The notes beneath the pieces were generated by a model. That model made no database searches. It saw nothing but the letters and a program-made list of their open reading frames with translations, and was not told where the DNA came from. A stretch of 64,000 nucleotides of DNA from Dicyema japonicum. Lineage: Eukaryota > Dicyemida > Rhombozoa > Dicyemidae. The DNA is taken from positions 1,028,903 through 1,092,902 of the forward strand of contig RDEW01000005.1 in NCBI GenBank assembly GCA_011109175.1, written 5' to 3'. The translations under genes were made by a program, and so were the position numbers. Each line of letters starts with the position of its first letter. Within the stretch, counting starts at the first letter, position 1. Below, in pieces: positions 56,281 to 64,000 of this stretch.

Positions 56281-58205
56281 TTAAATAAATTCAATAGTAT
56301 CAATTCCTAGAATGTGAAATAGTTTTCCCAAAACAAGCATAGAAGCCTTTACCATAGTCAATCGTTTATGGTTGACAATCTTTCCAGAATCTGAATTATC
56401 CACACAATGACACTTTTCGTAAAAATCAGAAAACGTAGAACACAAGGAATATGCATATTCACAAAGCACATGCAAAGCAAGTTCATCCAAGGAACGATTA
56501 ACCACCGTCGGAAACTGCATGACAGCAAAGCAGAGTTTACGTTCAGAGGGATGATCAAACTCACTAAAACTGCATTCTTGTATTGGTTGATCTGACTGTC
56601 TCAGAATGGAGGACATACGAACATAGCAATACAACAGATACACAGCAGTATTCCCACGATCATCCAACATCTAATAAATCAAATAAAAACTCTACCCTAT
56701 CAAACGAGAACACATAATCGTGGCATCGATTATGCATTAAATCAGAATATTTAATGCAACCATAGGCAACCGCTTTCCTTGCTGATTCGAACTGATCAGT
56801 CGTCAATACCTACAATTCAACAAATACAAACCTTGTCCCGACCCTTTTCTATCAATTTCTCACCTGAACGTTTTAATCCCTCATCCAATAGCTCAACAAG
56901 TCTTATCGACTTTCCAGATCGTGTCTTGAGTCGTTTTCTATCATCCCCCAAAACAACACCGAATTTAGTGTGGTCAACAAAGTGATCTTGAGTCAACCAT
57001 CCAGCCATTCTGGCTACCTCATAGATTGCTTCAAAGTGTTCGGACTGTCCAGCATCCACAACGTAATAAATGGAAGTAACTTTGTCTGTATTGAGTCGAT
57101 AACGAATAGCTGCCAAATCACTTGTGTCATACGTGAATCCCCCATCAGATTTCACCAAAGTCAGAGGATACGAAACACCACAACTGACAAATATTAATTT
57201 TCTTCCATCTTCAACCTTAACAAGACCCTTCTCTTCCAGTTCCTCCACTACGCTTGGCATAAAATCATTATAAAATGACTCTCCGCGGTTTATCAAGTCA
57301 GGTATGTTCAATCTTTCATAAATTTTTGTAAACTCAATGAACGAGGAGTGGCATATCGTCTTCCAGGCCAGAATATGATCGGGGTCATAGCTTTGTAGTT
57401 GTACAACAGCTTTATATGCCCTTTTCTTGAATTCTTCGTCCTTTTCAAACATTACCTTGGCTTCCTTATAAAAGGTTTGTAAATTCTGGATAGAGGGAGG
57501 ATCAGTGGTAAAGTTAGGGTACATATCCTTCAAATGGGCAATCAGCATCCCAAATTGAGTACCCCAATCTCCAATATGCGATATTTTAATGATTTTTCTG
57601 TTCCATGAGAATTCAAACAAACGGGAAAAACTTTCCCCCAAAATAGTTGATCTGAGGTGACCAACGTGCATTTCCTTTGCAATATTTGGGGATGACATGT
57701 CGATCAATATTGGGCCTGTTGAGGTTGGAGTACGTGGCACCGGTGGACGTACCCCAGAACAGACAATACGACCGACTTGTTGGCACATAAATTGGTCATT
57801 TACAAAAATGTTAATAAATCCACTCCCAGAAACTAAGATTTGACTGACAATGTCGTTTGAGGGAAATTTGTTGGTAATTTCCTTAGCCACCTCTATTGGA
57901 GAGGCCAGCATTCCTTGACTTTTCAATTTTTTGACTATTTTAAAGGCAACGTTGGTCTGATAGTCAGCATGAGTAGTCAAATCTACAGTAAAGTCGGGAT
58001 TCAGTTGAGGAAACAAACAGTCAGCAACATAAGTGAGAATTCTGTGGATTGATAAACTAATATCCACCATATGACTGTCATAGTATTCTTTCTCTTTCTC
58101 ATATGACTATTAACTTATTTTTATTATTACCTTTGTTAGATGAATCAGTCTTATCTGATCTTTACTTAATTCATTAATATCCAACCCATTACTAGATTCG
58201 ATCAT
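56281..58205 (-). CDS. RARS1: Arginyl-tRNA synthetase
   Basis: Class I synthetase charging tRNA-Arg. ATG at 58203-58205 (MIESSNGLDINELSKDQIRL); introns of 24, 22 and 25 nt; 617 residues to the stop at 56281. N-terminal additional domain (Add-1): VDLTTHADYQTNVAFKIVKK, then VSGSGFINIFVN. Catalytic core: IDMSSPNIAKEMHVGHLRST (HIGH box as HVGH), HIGDWGTQFGMLIAHL, SDGGFTYDTSDLAAIRYRL, VVDAGQSEHFEAIYEVARMA, KFGVVLGDDRKRLKTRSGKS (the ArgRS substitute for KMSKS). Anticodon-binding C-terminus: IKYSDLMHNRCHDYVFSFDR, MLDDRGNTAVYLLYCYVRMS, LFHILGIDTIEFI. Frame is intact. Fewer introns than HARS1. Short N-terminus without a leucine-zipper extension. Confidence 0.96.
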
Positions 58206-58289
58206 TTCCTCACTTAAATAAACGTGTAATAATTATTTATTTTATTTATTATTTAACTAATATTATTTGTTAACAAAATTAATACAATC

Positions 58290-58470
58290 TCATTATTCCG
58301 GTTTCCCGAACTCCACTCGTGAATTTCCACAACTCCAAGGACTGGACGTTTTCTTCCTTTTCCTTTGGTTCTGGATGGACCTTTATGACATTGGAAGGAC
58401 TAATTGCTTTTTCGAACATAATTGTTAACTATTAACTTCTCGGTGTCCAGGATTAATGAATTAGTAAAAT
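58290..58470 (+). mobile_element. SINE-B 3' fragment
   Basis: 'ttaacttctcggtgtccagg' and 'attaatgaattag' match the SINE-B tail, preceded by a diverged body ('ccacaactcc', 'ttctggatgg'). Head absent. Confidence 0.5.
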
Positions 58471-58479
58471 CTTATTATC

Positions 58480-59190
58480 CTATAACGGCTAATTTATTCA
58501 TTTAGTTTTTTACTTGGGATCTAGGAAAGATCGCCGAGCCAAGATTAGGAAGTCGCTGAGCGATATCGGCAACTAAAGTATATTCCAATAGTTAGGTGAT
58601 TTCAGTTCCATCAATTAGCGGCACCTTATAACCTTTGCGGTCCTCTATTGACTCACTGCTTACCGAAAAACCCTTCTCACAAGAAACAGATTGGGAAAGA
58701 AAACTTCTAGGCCGATCGAATTTCCTTTTCCTGGTAAAAATATAGACGAAACGGGTTTACGCCTTTTTTCACAAAGGCGAAGGAATCCGACTCCATATCT
58801 ACGGGTCTTAGTAAATTTAGAAAATTGGATCATATGATATCCTCATTTTATGATATCTCCACTTGTTTTCCAAGTCTGATTCTCGATACTTATTGGACTT
58901 TCATATAATCTCCCGTCAGATCCTAATCCGATTATAATAAACATCTACCAACAGCCCATGAAGCAGAGAAACGGAGACCTACAATAAATATTAACATGTA
59001 AAGTAAAATTCTTATAGGAACTAGATCGATAATTTTCAGTGACTTCTCTGAAAGATTCAATAAAAGCAGACGCCATCACCAGTCTACATATAACGAGTAT
59101 CTCTAATAACAAATCTGTGATGTTTTCCGTGTACAATCGAACTTACTTATGTGACATTATGCTGAGTTCGGATATCTTTATATCCAAAAA
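58480..59190. other. No recognised gene
   Basis: No exon, RNA gene or repeat that I could place. A minus-strand ORF of 63 codons (58945-59136) is unremarkable. Confidence 0.3.
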
Positions 59191-59199
59191 GCCCGCGTT

Positions 59200-59390
59200 G
59201 TAAAAAATTAAATGTTCAGAAGTCATAAGACTTTTTAAGTGTTCCACAGTCCCTAATTACGCGATTTGTTGCTAACTCTCAAAACTCGAATGTATGTGTT
59301 CCAGAATGTCTCGCCAAACTTCACTCAAAAAATCTCCGTCCGAATAGATTTTTTGCTTTAACCTATCTAATCTATCGGTACCTATCTAGG
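59200..59390 (+). mobile_element. Fragment of the 49-51 kb LINE family
   Basis: Collinear with 49985-50115: 'cacagtccctaattacgc' versus 'cgcaatctctaattactt', 'actctcaaaactcgaatg' versus 'actcttgatactcgaatg', and 'atgctttaacc' versus 'ttgctttaacc'. About 180 bp, decayed. Confidence 0.6.
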
Positions 59391-59409
59391 GAAAAATAAA
59401 AATTAGGAA

Positions 59410-59660
59410 ATTTCTGTCTGTTTCACTTTCTTACTACAGTGGCGCCATGTGATCCTTTGTCTGAGATGGCGGCCAGTGCCAGGATGACACGCAAAAGAAA
59501 CATTTGCTTTCTACTGGAGGGGTTCTTACGTTCTGCATGGACTTGTTTGATATTGAAAAACTCTGTTTCTGTAACAGTGGTAACTGGATACAGTTAATTA
59601 GTTATTTACTGTTAACTTCTTTCTCGGAGTATCCGGGATTAATAATCTTAATCACACTAC
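59410..59660 (+). mobile_element. SINE-B copy
   Basis: Body 'agtggcgccatgtgatcctt', 'cggccagtgccagg', 'gtaactggatacagttaatt'. Tail 'ctttctcggagtatccggga' and TTAATAATCTTAAT. Head truncated. Confidence 0.75.
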
Positions 59661-59734
59661 AATTACACTTTTTCTATATACATAGATAAACGATATATTC
59701 TATTGGGACTGTCAGTGATTTATTTTTTTATTTA

Positions 59735-59900
59735 TTTAACCCAAGACCACGGTAAAACCAAACTAATTATCACGTGATCCCGATGCATTCTAACAGTGAC
59801 CTCAGCTTTGTCCGGTGTTTATCCTCCATGCTCGCGCATAAACGTACAGGACGGCTGCCTAAATTGGATTCTTTAGTGTTGGATCTCCACTAAATATAAA
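59735..59900 (-). mobile_element. LINE 3' end, minus strand
   Basis: The minus strand reads HKHRTKLRSLLECIGIT-stop, then 'ttagtttggttttaccgtgg' and 'cttgggttaaataaataaa'. Same family as 6035 and 34605. Confidence 0.7.
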
Positions 59901-59959
59901 GTTCTCTATTTACCAAAGTTTTTAAACAATTATAATACCCAAGCAAAAAAATAATTCAC

Positions 59960-60215
59960 CGGGCAGACCTTCTTCTCAAGCAGAGGAAGTAAAAAACTCT
60001 AAATATTCGGATATCAGCGACAGGTACATTTTCGCACCTGTCGCGATTGAAACTTCGGGGAACTTTGGCCCTAAAACGCTGAAGTTCCTGAACCATTTGG
60101 GAAAACTACTAACTGACAAAACTGGTGATCTTCGTGAGACGAGATGACTCAAGGAGAGGCTCTCGTTGGCTGTTGTCCGTGGGAATAGCTTGTGCATCTC
60201 CCAACAGCTGAATTA
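59960..60215 (+). mobile_element. C-terminal end of PHD-RT-endonuclease element
   Basis: Reads DRYIFAPVAIETSGNFGPKT, LKFLNHLGKLLTDKTGDLRE, then LSLAVVRGNSLCISQQL-stop, keeping the conserved VAIETSG and AVVRGNS blocks. One in-frame stop. Best-preserved solo 3' end. Confidence 0.8.
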
Positions 60216-60307
60216 AAATTAAAATTAACTATTCTTTTTCCAATAAAATTTAAATTATAATATTGAACAACATGTAGAGATAATTATATTGTTGTTATCT
60301 TTAGCAC

Positions 60308-60375
60308 GACAGGTTGCGTTGTGGTTAGTTCTGTCGCTCTCGACGCATTTAGCTGTAGAATCGATGGGTAAAAGG
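60308..60375 (+). mobile_element. tRNA-like fragment
   Basis: 'gcgttgtggttagttctgtc' (A-box-like) and 'gctgtagaatcgatggg' (weak B-box). No closed acceptor stem; probably a SINE head. Confidence 0.4.
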
Positions 60376-60689
60376 ATTTATTTTTACTTTTTGTTTTTTT
60401 TAATTTCTAAGAGGCTTTATTAGCAAAAATAGAAAAAATAGTAAAAACAGATAAATACCAATAATAACAAAAAATGCGATCGTCTTTTCCATGAATATTG
60501 TATTGGACAGAGAGAATATAGCCAATGACGGGGAAGAAGCGTAATAATTTGATTATTTGCAAGAGGAGACATCTTACTAAAAGAATCCAAATACCTTGAA
60601 CCAAGTTCAAGGTTCTTTTAATAAAAATTACTAAGTAAATATAAAATTACTATATTTATTATGGTGGATGCATTTTTATTAATTAAAAA

Positions 60690-61205
60690 TCAATCAAAAA
60701 TGATCCCAGCCGATATAATTGATGTTGCGTTGCCTTTCACAATCGCAAGAAGTCAATTGGAGAAGCCATCGAGTCTCACGTGCGTCGTGGCTTTTTAGTG
60801 TAGCTAGGCGTTCCAGTTTCTTTAGGAAACTAAACGATTTCTCGCTTATTCTCCATGTTGTCTCAATTAAGATGGGACAGAACTGAACCGATCGTGCTTC
60901 GTATTTTTCTCTTTTGCTGTCATTGCTTTTTCTTTGGCATAGTGTGTCTACCGCGTTCGAGACAGCTTTGGATGGATAAAGGGAGTCTATGCACGTAGCA
61001 TCCTACACCAATAGCTTTCTCTCCTAAAATGAAAAGATTGTAATTTCGTCCGACCGTGTTCCTTCTCTTCTGTCCAGGCCAACAGATTCAAGTATGGAGG
61101 GGAATTCTGCAGATTTCAGTGCTCACTTAACAATTCCGTTGATCGCCTTATGTCTTGGGAATTGTCCTGCACTTCTTCGACAAGAAAGGGCATGATGTCC
61201 ATAAC
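60690..61205 (-). mobile_element. C-terminal end of PHD-RT-endonuclease element, close to copy 1
   Basis: Nucleotide match to 1540-2060: 'gcgtcgtggctttttagtgt', 'agtgtgtctaccgcg', 'cgccttatgtcttgggaatt'. Covers the knuckle-to-tail part on the minus strand, with frame breaks. Confidence 0.8.
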
Positions 61206-61209
61206 TCAG

Positions 61210-61985
61210 AGTTTTTAGTGTGACCAGTTTGTATACTCAAATTACCTTATGCAGCCTCCGGAGCTTTTTAAGTTTGGCATGCATGTTCTTCCATATTCAC
61301 AAACTTTCAGGAATAGGCTGATCCATATAACTGATCATCCACAGGTGCAATAAAAGGACCACGCCTTAAAAAATAAATAGCTATAGAAAAATTTGGCGAT
61401 TTCATAGAAAGGCTGAGACTCTAGTGTCTACATGGAACTTCAGATCTAATGAGACTGTTGACTATTATTGGAAGCAGTTTTCCTATTTTTTTAATTAAAC
61501 ATCTTATAATTTGTGGGGACTAGACGTCTACCATCGAGCCTAGTTAGCTTCCAACAAGACAGAACAACGTAGATTAACGTAGACTCCAGGATATTGATAA
61601 TCGTAAATAACTAGACCTACACCCTCGCTGTGCCTCACGTCATGGATATTCTTACGCCCCCATCTGCTCTCCATGGCTGACCCTGGATGGATACTGAGAA
61701 GTTATTTATGATATTTCAACACAAGACAAATTAATTTTGATACAAACGACCACTAAAATTGAAAGCAACTAAGACATTTATTAGTTATAAATGTGAAAAT
61801 GTATTTTTATAGGAACGAGGCTAAGCTTGTGTTTAGACTTTTTTCTGTTTTTGTCTTATTTCAAAGTCGCTCTACGTTTCTTTAAAAATTGTCTTATTGT
61901 CACTTATAAAAAGTACATTCCATATGAATTCAGCAAAGTCTTCACTTTTCCATGAGATCGTCGATCTGTTCTTAAAAAGCTTCTG
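61210..61985. other. No recognised gene
   Basis: Repeat-like debris only; no exon or RNA gene supported. A minus-strand ORF of 65 codons (61872-62069) has no recognised family. Confidence 0.3.
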
Positions 61986-61989
61986 GATC

Positions 61990-62560
61990 AAATCGATGTG
62001 CTTGAGAGAATAAGGAATTGAGTCTCTCTGAGATAAAAAAGACGATCTCATCCATAGACAAAATACCAAAGAATAGAAAGACTCATCACCTCTTTGAAAC
62101 CCATGATTACTGGAAAGCCATAAATTCAGTAGAAATAGACGACTCCTATAGTCTTCCGTGCTTCTGGCTTTTCAACAACAAATCTATGCAATGTTTCCGA
62201 GACCACGCTAATTTACAAACGCGTCGATACGTAAAGATAACCCGCCTTCTTACCCTACATTTTGACCAAGAAGATCCTCACTGTGGATAAAGACCTGGAT
62301 AATCACTTTTCTCAACAGTCTTAAACGTTACACTATCATGTCTACCTGCTCTCTATATTGTAATGGATCCTACCATCATAATGCATCCTCGTTTTGACAA
62401 CACTCCAAGAACAATTTGATAACATTTCCATTTACACGTCAATCTCCTCAACTCTTTCCAGCCATCCTGATCCATCTTTATAACCAACCTTCATCAATTC
62501 GATCTAGGACTATTACTGCTCATATTGAGACTCATTTTTTTAACCAAACAACCAGAATAC
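61990..62560 (+). mobile_element. Probable LINE C-terminal fragment
   Basis: The ORF at 62018-62290 (THHLFETHDYWKAINSVEID; YVKITRLLTLHFDQEDPHCG) is followed by broken pieces such as CSLYCNGSYHHNASSF, which resembles the Cys/His motif near the end of Jockey-type LINEs. Family assignment is weak. Confidence 0.4.
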
Positions 62561-62762
62561 TTAAATGATTTTTGATATTTTCTTGTTAATTTCAAAGCAC
62601 ATCTCATACGTATTTAACAGATTGAAAAAGCTCAACAGTCTTTGAGTCATGGTTAGCGCATCTTTTAAAAAGAATAAAATAGCCTAACAACTTTCTACAG
62701 ACAGCTCATCAGAATTGAATTAATAGAATTAACCTTATAAAGAGTAAGTTATAGATAACAAA

Positions 62763-62835
62763 GCCTGGTTAGCTCAGTCGGTAGAGCATCGGACTTTTAA
62801 TCCGAGGGTCACGGGTTCGAGCCCCGTATCAGGCT
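62763..62835 (+). tRNA. tRNA-Lys (UUU)
   Basis: A perfect cloverleaf of 73 nt. Acceptor GCCTGGT/ATCAGGC (one G-T pair), D-arm GCTC/GAGC with AGTCGGTA loop, anticodon stem TCGGA/TCCGA with loop CTTTTAA (anticodon TTT at 62796-62798), 5-nt variable loop, T-arm ACGGG/CCCGT with TTCGAGC loop. The A and B boxes are intact and there is no intron. The discriminator base is T. It is the only intact tRNA gene seen. Confidence 0.97.
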
Positions 62836-62839
62836 TTTT
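62835..62839 (+). terminator. RNA polymerase III terminator
   Basis: Run of five T directly after the tRNA-Lys acceptor stem, the standard pol III stop signal. Its first T doubles as the discriminator position. Confidence 0.8.
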
Positions 62840-62984
62840 GCTTTTATCTTGTTTAAAAAGTATTTTCATCTATTTATTTTTTAAAAGTGCTCCATAGTTA
62901 ATTTACATTAAAACAATGTACGAATCCGCAGTATTTATGAATAGAATTTTTGTATCTAGATTTGTATCTAGATAAAATAATCAT

Positions 62985-63165
62985 CGGGAGCCGTTGGTCA
63001 AATGACGGCTGAGTTCTTGCGAGAACTCGGAGGATTGCTTGCCAGAAAGAAAAAAAATCAACGAGAAGGGTTATGGCTAAGACAAAAGATTGGAATAGCC
63101 ATACTCCGAGGACTCGTTCGCAATCCACGCAGCAGGCTTCTTCAACTGACATTTGTTTAATCGTT
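62985..63165 (+). mobile_element. 3' end of PHD-RT-endonuclease element
   Basis: Reads MTAEFLRELGGLLARKKKNQ then LWLRQKIGIAILRG; a frame shift follows, then 'gcagcaggcttcttcaactg'. Nearly identical to 47330-47440, then A-rich. Confidence 0.8.
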
Positions 63166-63354
63166 ATAAAAAATTTTTGTTTAAAAAAAAAGATAAAATA
63201 AAATAAGAAAAAAAATTGAATTAAATAAAGACTAGATAAGATTAAAAAAGACTTAAAATAGTTAAAATGAAGAGTTTTAAGTTTGATTGACTGCACTTTT
63301 TGAGTTTTATCGGTCTATCTTTAAAATGATGATCTATATAATAAAAGATTAAGT

Positions 63355-64000
63355 TGTCTGTGATAATTGCAAAATAAGATGATTCAACCTCTTCAAGAGA
63401 TCGGTCCCTTAGAAAATTAAAATTCTAAAAAGAGTTAAAAAAAGAGATTCATTTGAAAATAAGATGATTCGTCCTCTTCACAAGATTGGTCCCTTAGAAA
63501 ATTACAATTCTAAAAAGAGCTAAAATAGAGATTCACATAAAAATAAGATGATTCGACCTCTTCACAAGATTGGTCCCTTAAAAAATTAAAATTCTAAAAC
63601 AAGTTAAAAACGAGATTCACATAAAAATAAGATGATTCGACGTCTTCACAAGATTGGTCTCTTAAAAAATTACAATTCTAAAACAAGTTAAAAAAGAGAT
63701 TCACATAAAAATAAGATGATTCGTCCTCTTCACAAAATCGGTCCCTTAGAAAATTAAAATTCTAAAACAAGTTAAAAAAGAGATTCATTAAAAATAAGAT
63801 GATTCGACCTCTTCACAAGATTGGTCTCTTAGAAAATTAAAATTCTAAAACAAGTTAAAAAAGAGATTCACATAAAAATAAGATGATTCGACCTCTTCAA
63901 AGATTGGTCCCTTAGAAAATTAAAATTCTAAAAAAAGTTAAAAAAGAGATTCATTAGAAAATAGATGATTCGACATCTTCAAGAGATACTCATTATAGAT
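63355..64000. repeat. Satellite array, about 82-bp unit, continuing past the window
   Basis: About seven and a half units with landmarks 'aaaataagatgattcgacct', 'cttcacaagattggtccctt' and 'agaaaattaaaattctaaaa'. Units differ by a few bases and short indels. The array reaches the end of the window, so its length is unknown. Confidence 0.9.

Noticed and set aside
10262-60375. Additional tRNA genes at 10262, 36595, 52470 and 60308
   Set aside because: A/B-box-like blocks are present but acceptor and other stems do not pair; they resemble SINE heads.
63355-64000. CRISPR-like array
   Set aside because: Units are whole-unit tandem repeats without unique spacers, in a eukaryotic context.

Overview
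The window is nuclear DNA from an animal with extremely small introns. Seven or more conserved genes can be read through only if GT-AG introns of mostly 22-31 nt are removed, with a few at 35-55 nt. A JNK-type MAP kinase, C-type lectin-like domains and a cilium-associated FBXL13 point to a ciliated metazoan. Introns averaging near 25 nt are best known from dicyemid mesozoans; an orthonectid is the main alternative. This placement is inference from gene content and intron size, not from a marker gene. Several conserved genes carry single-base frame breaks, mostly beside homopolymers, which looks more like residual indel error in a long-read assembly than decay.

Layout. 1-0.8 kb: 3' part of RRM2 (+). 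1.5-4.5 kb: near full-length retroelement with PHD finger, reverse transcriptase and restriction-like endonuclease (-). 4.8-6.0 kb: JNK-like kinase (+). 6-8.9 kb: LINE and SINE fragments and two unidentified ORFs. 8.9-9.8 kb: AHSA1 (-). 11.2-14.2 kb: second PHD-RT-endonuclease element (-). 14.3-17.8 kb: LINE remains with an embedded foldback-like structure of 21-bp repeats. 18.0-18.6 kb: C-type lectin (-). 18.7-22.6 kb: nested LINE and SINE debris. 22.7-25.4 kb: EXOC7/Exo70 with a threefold internal exon repeat (-). 25.6-31.5 kb: LINE and SINE debris. 31.6-33.4 kb: histidyl-tRNA synthetase (-). 33.5-37.0 kb: LINE and SINE debris. 37.1-39.1 kb (perhaps to 39.9): FBXL13/DRC6 (-). 40.6-42.5 kb: TIR-bounded element holding an integrase remnant and a satellite. 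42.5-43.0 kb: hAT transposase remnant. 45.2-46.0 kb: second C-type lectin-like membrane protein (+). 47.7-48.7 kb: intron-containing integrase gene (-), probably domesticated. 49.0-51.6 kb: APE-type LINE (+). 53.0-54.6 kb: SPTLC2 (+). 56.3-58.2 kb: arginyl-tRNA synthetase (-). 58.3-62.6 kb: repeats. 62.76 kb: tRNA-Lys(UUU). 63.36 kb to the end: an ~82-bp satellite.

The host genes are housekeeping genes (dNTP synthesis, sphingolipid synthesis, tRNA charging, Hsp90 co-chaperone, exocytosis, stress signalling, motile cilia), each isolated and on either strand. There is no operon logic. The space between them is filled mainly by retrotransposons, most as 5'-truncated 3' ends, plus tRNA-headed SINEs whose tail copies a resident LINE tail.
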